This document shows positions 1 through 7,277 of a stretch of 24,490 nucleotides of DNA, one piece after another (positions within the stretch are counted from its first letter, which is position 1; the number at the start of each line of letters is the position of its first letter). The DNA lies in NCBI GenBank assembly GCA_031411695.1, contig JANOBO010000120.1, positions 1-24,490 on the forward strand, written 5' to 3'. Origin of the DNA: JAIBCL01 sp031411695. GTDB taxonomy: Bacteria; Verrucomicrobiota; Verrucomicrobiia; Verrucomicrobiales; Verrucomicrobiaceae. The notes under the pieces are model-generated. The model searched no databases and was not told the DNA's origin. It worked only from the letters and a program-made list of their open reading frames with translations. A program made the translations under genes and the position numbers.

Positions 1-50
1 CCGGCTTGCGGCTTGTTTTCGCCCCCGAACGTGTGCAACATTCGCGACCT

Positions 51-452
51 ATGAAACTCAACCACGTTTTTCTCATCGGCCTCATCTCCCTCGGTCTCGC
101 GGCCTGTGGGGAGAGAAAAGACGAAACCAAGGCAAAGCTCAAGGAAGCCGGCGACAAAGCGGTCGAAGCTGGCAAGGCGGTCGGTGAGGCGGCAAAAGCT
201 GCCGGCTCTGATGTGGCCCATAGCGCGAAGGAAGCAGCGGGCAAGGCGGGCGATGCGATCGAGAACGCCGCTGCGAAAGCCGGCGATGCGCTGAAGGACG
301 CTGCGGTGAAAGTGGAGGACGCTGCTGGCAAGGCAAAGGATGAAGCCGCCGAAGCTGCGAAGAAGGCATCCGAAGCACTCAAGCGCGGGCAGCCAGCCGC
401 AGTCCCTAACACGCCACCTGATCCAGCGCCTGCGCCTGTGAAACAACCTTAA
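51..452 (+). CDS. Ala/Lys-rich lipoprotein with amphipathic-helix repeats
   Basis: Predicted 133-residue lipoprotein. The ATG at 51 starts a classic signal: Lys-2, a hydrophobic stretch (residues 5-18) and the lipobox LAAC with the lipidated Cys at 19. An in-frame TTG at 6 exists but would add 15 residues before the signal, so I prefer 51. Residues 24-112 are almost only Ala, Lys, Glu, Gly and Asp in a loose 11-residue rhythm (KAGDA, EAAKAAG, KAKDEAAEAA), like LEA or apolipoprotein-type amphipathic helices. A Pro-rich tail (PNTPPDPAPAP) follows. No enzymatic motif is present. A role in envelope structure or stress protection is inference only. No Shine-Dalgarno sequence is obvious, and the upstream context is cut by the window edge. 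Confidence 0.75.
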   Translation: MKLNHVFLIGLISLGLAACGERKDETKAKLKEAGDKAVEAGKAVGEAAKAAGSDVAHSAKEAAGKAGDAIENAAAKAGDALKDAAVKVEDAAGKAKDEAAEAAKKASEALKRGQPAAVPNTPPDPAPAPVKQP

Positions 453-576
453 GCTTGTGTTGAAAAGCGGTCGGAGCCGTTCCCATCACTAGCTGCCGCC
501 ACACCCGCGTCTCGATATCCGGATGCGGCACGAAGTCCGGCGGTGCCAGATGCGTACCCGCCGTGGAAGCCTCCCC

Positions 577-1011
577 ATGTTGTCCCACAAGATCGTCCTC
601 ATCGCTGCGTTCGCCGTTTTCTGCGGCGTGTCGTTGAAGGTGAAGGAGAATTTCCCGTTCTCGAATTATCCGATGTACGGCGATCCCGATCCGGTCAGCG
701 AGTTCTACCACCTCGCTGATTCGGAAGGGCAGCCGCTCGCGGTGCGCACGCTCACCGGAGTGACGTGTCCGCAGCTTGGGAAGATTCTGCGCAAGCGCGG
801 CGATGACCGTGGCAAACAGCTCAACATGAAACGCAAGAAGATGCCCGCCTCGGAATGGGAGGTGATTTGCGGGAAGACGCTGCAGGAACTGCGCGACAAT
901 GCCAGGCTGCGCAAAAACAACCTGCCCGACAAATTGCGCATCATGCACACCACCATCGAGTTCAAAGACGGCCGCATCGTGGAGACACCCACCATCTTCT
1001 TTGCGGAATGA
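577..1011 (+). CDS. small membrane-anchored protein, partner of the HTTM-like protein
   Basis: Predicted 144-residue protein with one N-terminal transmembrane or uncleaved signal segment (residues 5-20), then a soluble domain with the motif FPFSNYPMYG (26-35). In-frame ATGs at 523 and 550 would add Arg-rich residues with codon use unlike the rest. The ATG at 577 has a GGAAG ribosome-binding site 7 nt upstream, so I choose it. Short proteins with an FPFS-x-(Y/F)PMY/F motif often precede HTTM-type membrane proteins; that is recollection, not a search result. Its stop overlaps the start of the next gene (ATGA), which implies translational coupling. Function unknown; it probably acts with the downstream protein. 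Confidence 0.7.
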   Translation: MLSHKIVLIAAFAVFCGVSLKVKENFPFSNYPMYGDPDPVSEFYHLADSEGQPLAVRTLTGVTCPQLGKILRKRGDDRGKQLNMKRKKMPASEWEVICGKTLQELRDNARLRKNNLPDKLRIMHTTIEFKDGRIVETPTIFFAE

Positions 1012-2150
1012 AAATGATGCTCGCACGATTTTGGGACGGCCTTTTTCCGATCCCGGCGGTGTCAGCGCGGGAGGCGTTTCTTCTCCGCGCGCTGCTCGCC
1101 ACGGCGCTGTATTGGTTTTTTCCCACCTCAATGCAGATCCACGCGCAGCCGGAGCCGGTGGGCCTGGCACATGGGTTTGATCTCACTTGGCTCAGCGCAC
1201 CCGGCATCTTTCCAGTTTACCGCGCCGGCTTTCTGGGACTGCTGATTTTTTACAGCGCGGGCATGGCGTTGCCGCTCACGCTGCCGCTTCTCACGCTGGC
1301 GCACATCTTGCCTGCGACGCTGCATAATTCCCAAGGCTTCACCTACCACGGCAATCAAATCATGAGCCTCACCTTGATGGGCTTGTCAGTCATGACCGCG
1401 TGGTTCGCGCTTGCCGGAAAGCGAGAAAGCCGGGTGCGTGCTTCTGCATCGCGCTCGCTTCTCGTGCTCGCAGTGGCCATCGGTACGGCGTCCGTGATGT
1501 GGAAGCTTGAGAAAACTTTCTCCCTGAACCTTCTGGGCACTTATCTCTGGCCGTCCGGGCCGGCGCTTGCCGCAGGTTGGTGCAACGTGGGCCTCTTCAT
1601 CGCCACGATGCTCTGCATCCTGTCCGGCCCGGCCGCGATCACCAAGGCGTGGACCGAGCGCGGCGCGCCATCGCCCATCGTCAGATCCTGGTCGCTCGTG
1701 ACGGCGCAATTCGTGGTCGGCTCGGCCTACCTCATCTCCGTTTTCTCCAAGATGATCCGCTCCGACGGACAGTGGCTCGTGAACAGCTACTACGTCGCGC
1801 TCGACTTCGTGAAGACTCAGAGGCAGACCTATTACAGCGGGCTCGATCCGCAGTTCGCCGGTGATCCGCCGGGCTACATCGTCATGATGATGCAGCATCC
1901 ATTCTTCACGGCCCTGTTCTTCGATGCCGGCGTCGCGCTGGAGGCGGGATTGATCTTTGCCGTCGGGAACCGGCGATGGGGCTTTGCGTTTGGCATCACG
2001 CTCATCTTCATGCACGTCACCATCGCGAAGATCATGAATCTTTTCTTCCCCACGCATGTCGCCATGCTGGCGATCTTCTGGGTCGCCCCGTTGTTACTGG
2101 GACGTCTCTGGCCGGAAACGATAGCTCCAGACCGACCGCACCGCCGCTGA
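1008..2150 (+). CDS. HTTM-like polytopic membrane protein
   Basis: Predicted 380-residue integral membrane protein. Hydrophobic segments lie near residues 24-38, 74-102, 118-136, 150-164, 186-206, 230-247, 298-319, 326-340 and 349-365. The segment FSKMIRSDGQWLVNSYYVALDF (around 246-267) and the helix with MHVTIAKIMNLFFPTHVAML (335-354) resemble the arrangement in HTTM (vitamin-K-dependent carboxylase-related) membrane proteins, but I could not test this. The start is the ATG at 1008, overlapping the previous stop by ATGA; a longer reading from 855 would lie inside the upstream gene. The TGA ends at 2150 and the convergent mrp stop begins at 2151, leaving no spacer. A DoxX-like membrane protein is the main alternative. 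Confidence 0.65.
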   Translation: MKMMLARFWDGLFPIPAVSAREAFLLRALLATALYWFFPTSMQIHAQPEPVGLAHGFDLTWLSAPGIFPVYRAGFLGLLIFYSAGMALPLTLPLLTLAHILPATLHNSQGFTYHGNQIMSLTLMGLSVMTAWFALAGKRESRVRASASRSLLVLAVAIGTASVMWKLEKTFSLNLLGTYLWPSGPALAAGWCNVGLFIATMLCILSGPAAITKAWTERGAPSPIVRSWSLVTAQFVVGSAYLISVFSKMIRSDGQWLVNSYYVALDFVKTQRQTYYSGLDPQFAGDPPGYIVMMMQHPFFTALFFDAGVALEAGLIFAVGNRRWGFAFGITLIFMHVTIAKIMNLFFPTHVAMLAIFWVAPLLLGRLWPETIAPDRPHRR

Positions 2151-3203
2151 TCACGTCACAGGCACCGCGGCGATCAGCTTCCTTGCGATGTCGTGGAACG
2201 CCGCGCTCGCCGCGTGTTTCTTCGGATCGTCGAGTGAGATCGGGTGGCCTTCGTCGCCGGATTCTCTGACGGACATCTCGATGGGAATCTGGCCGAGCAG
2301 CGGGACGTTGAGGCGCCGCGCCTCGTGCTCTCCGCCACCTTTGCCGAAGATGTGATACACGTTCCCGTCGTTCGGGCAGACGAAGTGGCTCATGTTCTCG
2401 ATGATGCCGAGGATCGGCACATTTAGCTTTTCGAACATCGAGACAGCCTTGCGCGCGTCGATCAGCGCGACTTCCTGCGGAGTGGTGACGATGACCGCAC
2501 CGTCGAGCGCGACGGTTTGCATGATGGTGAGCTGGATGTCGCCGGTGCCGGGCGGCAGATCGAGGATGAGGTAGTCGAGGTGGTCCCACGCGACCTGCCG
2601 GAGAAACTGCTGCGTGTACTTGGTGGCCATCGGGCCGCGCACGATCACGGGAGAGGCGTCGTCCAGCAGGAAGCCCATCGACATCAGTTGCAGCCCGTGT
2701 TTCTCGATCGGCACGATTTCCTGCGCCTCGTTCTGGTAAGGCCGCTCGCTGGTTCCGAACATGTGCGCGATGCTCGGGCCGTAGAGATCGCAATCGCAGA
2801 GGCCGACCTTTGCGCCATTGCGTGAAAGCGCCACGGCGAGGTTCGATGCGACGGTGCTCTTGCCGACGCCGCCTTTGCCCGACGCGACGGCGATCACGCG
2901 CTTCACGCCTGGGATGCTGGACTTCGGCATCTTGTCCGCGCCCGACTGCGCGGCGGGCGGCTCTTTGATGTCGAAGTTCAATTTCACATCGGTGGCGCCC
3001 GGAAGCGCCTTGATCGCGGCGGTCGCGCTTTCGTGAATCTGGCGCGGCACATTGGGGTCGCGCGTGGCGATGGAGATGTCCACCACGACGCTGGTGCCGT
3101 CGATGTGGATGCCTTTGACGAGTCCGAAGGAAACGATGTCGCGATTGAACCCGGGATAGCGGACGGACGCCAGTGCGGCGCGGATGGAGTCTTCGGAAAG
3201 CAT
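2151..3203 (-). CDS. mrp: Mrp/ApbC/NBP35-family ATP-binding iron-sulfur carrier
   Basis: A 350-residue cytosolic P-loop ATPase of the Mrp/NBP35 group, thought to carry Fe-S clusters to apoproteins. Residues 1-80 form a MIP18/DUF59-type domain (EDSIRAALASVRYPGFNRDIV). The deviant Walker A GKGGVGKST is at 109-117, followed by DCDLYGPS (137-144) and the family signature DLPPGTGD (215-222), then TTPQEVALIDARKAV (240-254). The usual CPxC motif after ENMS reads C276-P-N-D: the second Cys is absent. The gene begins 13 bp after the rpoN stop and is probably co-transcribed with it. Length is typical for the family. Confidence 0.93.
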   Translation of the reverse strand: MLSEDSIRAALASVRYPGFNRDIVSFGLVKGIHIDGTSVVVDISIATRDPNVPRQIHESATAAIKALPGATDVKLNFDIKEPPAAQSGADKMPKSSIPGVKRVIAVASGKGGVGKSTVASNLAVALSRNGAKVGLCDCDLYGPSIAHMFGTSERPYQNEAQEIVPIEKHGLQLMSMGFLLDDASPVIVRGPMATKYTQQFLRQVAWDHLDYLILDLPPGTGDIQLTIMQTVALDGAVIVTTPQEVALIDARKAVSMFEKLNVPILGIIENMSHFVCPNDGNVYHIFGKGGGEHEARRLNVPLLGQIPIEMSVRESGDEGHPISLDDPKKHAASAAFHDIARKLIAAVPVT

Positions 3204-3216
3204 GGCTGTGCTATGC

Positions 3217-4620
3217 CTACGAATACGATTTCCGCAAGTGACTTGGCAGGATGTTCATGGCCTCGCGGTATTTCGCGACGGTGCGGCGCGCGACCTTGAT
3301 GCCTTGTTTGTCGAGGAGCTTGGTCAGCTTGTCATCGCTGAGCGGCTTGGCCTTTGACTCCAGCTTCACGAGGTCGGCGATGGCGTTTTTCACGCTCGTG
3401 TTGCTCAGGTCTTCTCCGCTTTCGGTCTTCACGCCGTGGGAGAAAAAGAAGCGCAGCTCAAACACGCCATGCGGCGTGGCCATGTACTTCCCGGCGATGG
3501 CGCGGCTGACGGTGGTCTCGTGAACCTCCACCTCCTTGGCCACCTGCGCCATGTTCAGCGGCCGGAGATGTGACGTGCCTTTCTCGAGGAACCCGTGCTG
3601 ATGCTTCAGGATCTCGATGGCGATGCGGTGGATGGTCTGCTGCCTCTGGTGGATGGAGCGGATGAGAAACTTGCCGCTGCGGATCTTGTCCCGGATGTAA
3701 TTCCGCACCTCACCGCTGCTCTCGGGCTGCGCGAGCATGTCCTTGTACGCATTGCTCAGCCGTAGGTGGGGCAGTTCGTCGTTGTTCATCACCGGCAGCC
3801 ATTCGCCGCCCTGCTTCTCGACGATGATGTCCGGCGTGATGTAGCTGTTATGCGACGGCGCAAAGCGGCGCGCGGGCCGGGGATCGAGCGTGCTGACAAA
3901 GTCGGCGGCGCGGGACACTTGATCCATCGCCACGCCGAGCTTCTTGGCTAGGTTGGGGAAACGTTTGTTCGCCAGATCGTCAAGGTGTGACTCGACGATT
4001 TTGTACGGCAGGCTGTTCTTCTTCCCCAGCCGGCTCATCTGGACGAGCAGGCATTCACGCAGATCCTGCGCGCCGATGCCCACGGGATCGAAGCGCTGGA
4101 GGATCTTCTTCGCGTTCTCCAGCTCCTCGATGGGGACGGCGTGGTTGAGGCTGAGTTCATCGAGCGATGAATTCAAAAAGCCGCTGTCGTCCAGGTTGCC
4201 GATGAGAAACTCGACGGCCTCGATGACCTTTGGGTCCTCCACCTCGGAGGTGCGGAGCTGCATCACCAGATGCTCCTGCAGCGTGGTCGGCGCGACGATG
4301 GAGTCCATGAGGTACTTCCACCGGTCGTCGTCATCCTGCCTCCGGTTCGCTGTCGCGCGGCTCTGCGCCCAATACTCGCGCCACTCCTCGTCCATCTGCG
4401 AGATGGTATCGAAATCGATGTCATCGGGATCCTCCTTCTGCGTGTCCTCGAGCGAGACATCGGGCGACTCGATCTCGAGCACTGGATTTACGTTGATCTC
4501 CTGCTGGATGATCTGCCTGAGTTCGAGCGCGGGCGCCTGCAGAATCTGCAGGCTCTGCTGCATCTGAGGCCCGATGACGAGCTTCTGGGTTTGTGTGTGG
4601 TAGAGTCCTTGATCGGCCAT
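3217..4620 (-). CDS. rpoN: RNA polymerase sigma-54 factor RpoN
   Basis: A 467-residue sigma-54, which directs RNA polymerase to -24/-12 promoters and needs AAA+ enhancer-binding activators. The Gln/Leu-rich activator-interacting region I is clear (residues 6-49, TQTQKLVIGPQMQQSLQILQ), followed by an acidic linker (53-100), the core-binding domain (about 110-300), the helix-turn-helix (about 355-376, LNMAQVAKEVEVHETTVSRAI) and the invariant RpoN box ARRTVAKYRE (444-453). The ATG at 4620 is preceded by AAGGA (4635-4631) at 10-nt spacing. Two sigma-54-type promoter matches lie just upstream. No activator or modulation factor gene (hpf, ptsN) is adjacent, unlike the proteobacterial rpoN locus; mrp follows instead. 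Confidence 0.97.
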   Translation of the reverse strand: MADQGLYHTQTQKLVIGPQMQQSLQILQAPALELRQIIQQEINVNPVLEIESPDVSLEDTQKEDPDDIDFDTISQMDEEWREYWAQSRATANRRQDDDDRWKYLMDSIVAPTTLQEHLVMQLRTSEVEDPKVIEAVEFLIGNLDDSGFLNSSLDELSLNHAVPIEELENAKKILQRFDPVGIGAQDLRECLLVQMSRLGKKNSLPYKIVESHLDDLANKRFPNLAKKLGVAMDQVSRAADFVSTLDPRPARRFAPSHNSYITPDIIVEKQGGEWLPVMNNDELPHLRLSNAYKDMLAQPESSGEVRNYIRDKIRSGKFLIRSIHQRQQTIHRIAIEILKHQHGFLEKGTSHLRPLNMAQVAKEVEVHETTVSRAIAGKYMATPHGVFELRFFFSHGVKTESGEDLSNTSVKNAIADLVKLESKAKPLSDDKLTKLLDKQGIKVARRTVAKYREAMNILPSHLRKSYS

Positions 4621-4621
4621 G

Positions 4622-4638
4622 CTGGCAGGGTCCTTGCT
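4622..4638 (+). promoter_or_regulatory. sigma-54 -24/-12 promoter match, plus strand
   Basis: CTGGCAGGGTCCTTGCT agrees with the consensus YTGGCACGRNNNTTGCW at every defined position except one (G for C at position 7). The -24 GG and -12 GC have the exact 10-nt gap between them. The predicted start is the A near 4649, reading rightward, antisense to the end of the zinc-ribbon protein gene. It is the mirror image of the site at 4669-4685. Confidence 0.55.
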
Positions 4639-4649
4639 TGCATAAGCAA
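4631..4649 (-). promoter_or_regulatory. rpoN leader hairpin abutting the ribosome-binding site
   Basis: In the rpoN transcript, UUGCUU-AUGC-AAGCAA forms a 6-bp hairpin (4649-4634). Its 3' arm runs into the AAGGA ribosome-binding site (4635-4631). A longer read-through transcript could instead pair the AAGCAA arm with an upstream UUGCUUGC copy (4673-4666). Confidence 0.4.
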
Positions 4650-4668
4650 TAGACGTTTCAGAGAGGCA

Positions 4669-4685
4669 AGCAACATGCCTGCCAA
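4669..4685 (-). promoter_or_regulatory. sigma-54 -24/-12 promoter match driving rpoN
   Basis: Read on the minus strand, TTGGCAGGCATGTTGCT matches the sigma-54 consensus YTGGCACGRNNNTTGCW with two deviations (positions 7 and 9). GG and GC are correctly spaced. The predicted start is an A near 4658, giving a leader of about 38 nt to the rpoN ATG. This suggests that sigma-54 transcribes, or represses, its own gene. The prediction is from sequence alone. Confidence 0.55.
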
Positions 4686-4719
4686 CATCGCAGATTGTTT
4701 TTCCGACGCAGGTGTCGCG

Positions 4720-5988
4720 CTACCGCACGGGCTGCCCCGCGCCTTCGGCGGCAGGGGGCAGATTGGAGCGCTCGCAGTCGAGCAGGGCCGGCCGCATCTC
4801 ACCACCGATCTCCATCCAGCACACGAGGACACGGCCGAAATAGAACCCTCCCCACTCGATGAGATTGGAGAAATGCCGCCCGAGCGCCGACTCCTTTGCA
4901 ACGTAAGTGACGATGTGCCCGGTGCCGTCCGTGGAGCCATCGATGTCCATCGCATCGAACTGGTCCCGCGCCGAGGCGGGAAGCTCGAACGAATGCACGC
5001 GGCGCAGGCCGACGTGAAACCACTTCGGGTTTTGATCCTTTGCCTCGATGTGGCGCGTGAGCAGCCTTTCGTGAGTCTCATGAAGGAGGGGCCAGTTGAT
5101 GAGCGGCACACCGGACGCTCCGGTGCTTAATGACACCAGAGCGCCCGCCCGGTTGCCGCTGGTGGTGACCTTGAACATCGGCATCCGCTGATGGGTGAGC
5201 AGGGAGATGGGCAGCGTGGAGATCGGCGTCAGGGCGATGAGCGCGGGCGGCTCTCCTCCGCCATCGAACACGGCCGCCACTTCATCCTGATGGCTCGCGG
5301 GATTGGCGATTGCCTTCAGGCGTCCGGCCGTTGTCGCGCTTTCAAACAAGACCTGGACGAGTTGGTTGGCACCAGCCATTGCGGCGCCGGTCATGATTTT
5401 CTGGTTCAGGCGATCCGCAGCGTCAGCCGTGGCGGATGGGGTGGAAAGCGTCACGCCGGTCGTCGGAGTTGCTCGGTTCGCGACGGCCTGACCGCCTCGC
5501 ATGCGTTGCACACGCTCCTTCATCTTCTCCCTTGCGAGTAGGCCTGTGATGGCGAGCACGGCAGCGATCAAAGACACGGCTGCAATCCAAAATCCGATTC
5601 TGCTTTTCTTCGGTGGTTCAATGGCACGCTCGTGGGTTTGAGAAGAGTTTTGGGGATCTTCCGTGCTCATGCCGGTCCACGCGGGGGGCGTCACGCGCGG
5701 TGGCTGGCTCGGGCGCGAGGTGTGTGTGACTGCGGCAGGCGTCGTCGTCTGCGGGGCTGCCACGCCCTCTGGCGGGAGGATGGCCTGGGCCTCGTCGTGC
5801 GCGCGAGGCATTCGTTTCTGAAAACGAACCGGGTCGGCTGCTTGTGACTGCGCGAGCGCCCTGAATCCAGATCGATGAGCGGCAAAGGCGCAGTGCGGGC
5901 ACGTTTCATTCCCATCGGACCGCGACTGCGCGGAAAGGAACGCATGACCGCAGGCCGGACATTGCAAATGGCAAGGGCCGCTCAGCAT
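4720..5988 (-). CDS. zinc-ribbon single-pass membrane protein
   Basis: Predicted 422-residue protein of unknown function. It opens with a four-Cys zinc ribbon (CPAC at residues 10-13, CPHC at 30-33), continues with a Pro/Thr-rich linker, has one transmembrane helix (about 131-151, IGFWIAAVSLIAAVLAITGLL) and ends in a roughly 265-residue extracytoplasmic domain without a motif I recognise. A GTG at 6048 would add 20 residues, but those codons are AT-rich at the third position, unlike the gene body, and overlap the upstream gene by 17 bp. I therefore prefer the ATG at 5988. Zinc-ribbon plus transmembrane proteins are common in the secreted and signalling repertoire of Verrucomicrobiota and Planctomycetota. 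It lies between the Ste24-like protease and rpoN in one minus-strand run. Confidence 0.7.
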   Translation of the reverse strand: MLSGPCHLQCPACGHAFLSAQSRSDGNETCPHCAFAAHRSGFRALAQSQAADPVRFQKRMPRAHDEAQAILPPEGVAAPQTTTPAAVTHTSRPSQPPRVTPPAWTGMSTEDPQNSSQTHERAIEPPKKSRIGFWIAAVSLIAAVLAITGLLAREKMKERVQRMRGGQAVANRATPTTGVTLSTPSATADAADRLNQKIMTGAAMAGANQLVQVLFESATTAGRLKAIANPASHQDEVAAVFDGGGEPPALIALTPISTLPISLLTHQRMPMFKVTTSGNRAGALVSLSTGASGVPLINWPLLHETHERLLTRHIEAKDQNPKWFHVGLRRVHSFELPASARDQFDAMDIDGSTDGTGHIVTYVAKESALGRHFSNLIEWGGFYFGRVLVCWMEIGGEMRPALLDCERSNLPPAAEGAGQPVR

Positions 5989-6031
5989 TGAGGAAGATTG
6001 TTCACGGAGTTGTTCAGCGCGTGAGGGTTGT

Positions 6032-7258
6032 TCAAACAGGTTGCACACGGTGCGCGTTCAGCGCGCGCAATCTCTCGGCCAAGGGAGGGTGCGAGTAGTG
6101 GAGCGATACGTAGAACGGATGGGGAGACGGATGCGAAAGCTGATCGTGGGAGAGCTTTTGCAACGCGCTGGTCAAGGTGCCTGATCGGCCGACGGCATCT
6201 GCGGCAAACGCATCGGCCTCAAACTCAAACCGTCGGCTCATCGAAAGCTGGAGCACATCGAGAAACGTGGACAGCGGGCGATAGACGATGCTGAAAAGCA
6301 CGAGACCCATGCCAGCCGAAGGCGAGCTCACGCCGAACGCATGAAACAGGGAGGGTGAGCGCAAGGCGAAATGCAGCAGTGCGAACATTGCACCCATCTG
6401 CGCGAATCCGGCGATCATCTGGCGGATCACATGGCGTCGCTTGAAGTGGCCGATCTCGTGCGCGAGCACCGCCACGATCTCATCCTCGGAGTGACCGCTG
6501 AGCAGCGTGTCGAACAAGGCAATGCGTTTGTTGCGCCCGAAGCCGGCAAAGAACGCGTTGGCTTTCGTCGAGCGTCGGGAGCCATCCACCACGCTCACAT
6601 CCGTGACGGGAAACGCCAGGCGCTTTGCCAGCGCGAGGATGGCATCGCGCAACGCGCCATCGGGGAGAGGCCTGAACTTCAGGAACAGCGGCATGATCAA
6701 TCGCGGTGCGAGCCATGACATCACGAGGCCGATCAACACAACGCTGGCCCATGCGTAAAGCGCGGCCCATTCCTGCGTGGAGAAAAACCAAATCACCAGC
6801 CAGAGGATTGGCAATCCGATGGCTGCCGAGAGAATCCATCCTTTCAGATGATCGATGACGAAAGTGGCCGGTGTCGTGCGATTGAAACCAAAGCGCGCCT
6901 CGACGTTGAAGGTGTCCCACACCTCGAAAGGAAGTGAGAGGATGGACTGCGCCGCGCCGAGCACCGCGATCAGCAGCACGCCTGTGCGCGTGCCGTCCCA
7001 GCCGAACGAGCGCGTCCATTGATCCAGCCATCCAAATCCGCCAAGCGCCCAAAACGCCGCAAGCAATCCGAGGGAAACGCTGCTGCGGATGATGCCTGCC
7101 TGAGTTGCCGCAGTGTTGTATTCGAGGAGGCGTTTTGCGTCGTCGTCGTGTGGTGGCGGAAGGCGGGACAAGTTCAAAAAGTCAGCTATCAGCTCCAAAT
7201 GAAACAGCCCGAGCACGCTGATCAAGGCAAGGATGAACCAAGGGTTATGCAGCTCCAT
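6032..7258 (-). CDS. M48 family Ste24-type membrane zinc metalloprotease
   Basis: A 408-residue integral membrane protease related to CAAX prenyl protease 1 (Ste24). Hydrophobic segments lie near residues 7-30, 57-78, 92-110, 141-160, 168-186, 281-300 and 315-335. The catalytic zinc site is HEIGH (267-271), with the third ligand in EFEAD (Glu345 of E-x3-D, 345-349). Family motifs include EARFGFNRTTP (120-130), NAFFAGFG (234-241), RIALFDTLL (245-253) and SHPPLAER (389-396). The ATG at 7258 (MELHNPW) is chosen because longer in-frame readings add about 80 Arg/Pro-rich residues antisense in character to the upstream gene. Bacteria lack most prenylated proteins, so a general membrane-protein quality-control role is more likely. 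It begins 19 bp after the SUMF1 fragment stop. Confidence 0.92.
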   Translation of the reverse strand: MELHNPWFILALISVLGLFHLELIADFLNLSRLPPPHDDDAKRLLEYNTAATQAGIIRSSVSLGLLAAFWALGGFGWLDQWTRSFGWDGTRTGVLLIAVLGAAQSILSLPFEVWDTFNVEARFGFNRTTPATFVIDHLKGWILSAAIGLPILWLVIWFFSTQEWAALYAWASVVLIGLVMSWLAPRLIMPLFLKFRPLPDGALRDAILALAKRLAFPVTDVSVVDGSRRSTKANAFFAGFGRNKRIALFDTLLSGHSEDEIVAVLAHEIGHFKRRHVIRQMIAGFAQMGAMFALLHFALRSPSLFHAFGVSSPSAGMGLVLFSIVYRPLSTFLDVLQLSMSRRFEFEADAFAADAVGRSGTLTSALQKLSHDQLSHPSPHPFYVSLHYSHPPLAERLRALNAHRVQPV

Positions 7259-7277
7259 CTGGATGTGTCTTCGTGTG

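Noticed and set aside
406..1170. A 254-residue minus-strand frame as a full gene
   Set aside because: Most of it is antisense to the small anchored protein and HTTM genes; only the 460-576 part has coding-like features, and that is reported as a possible relic.
4690..4719. An intrinsic terminator after the zinc-ribbon gene
   Set aside because: There is a short A-rich run, but no stable hairpin followed by a U-run in the transcript direction.
4270..5130. A plus-strand frame spanning the rpoN upstream region, possibly made by the plus-strand sigma-54 site
   Set aside because: It begins inside rpoN before that promoter and is antisense to two real genes; low-complexity composition.
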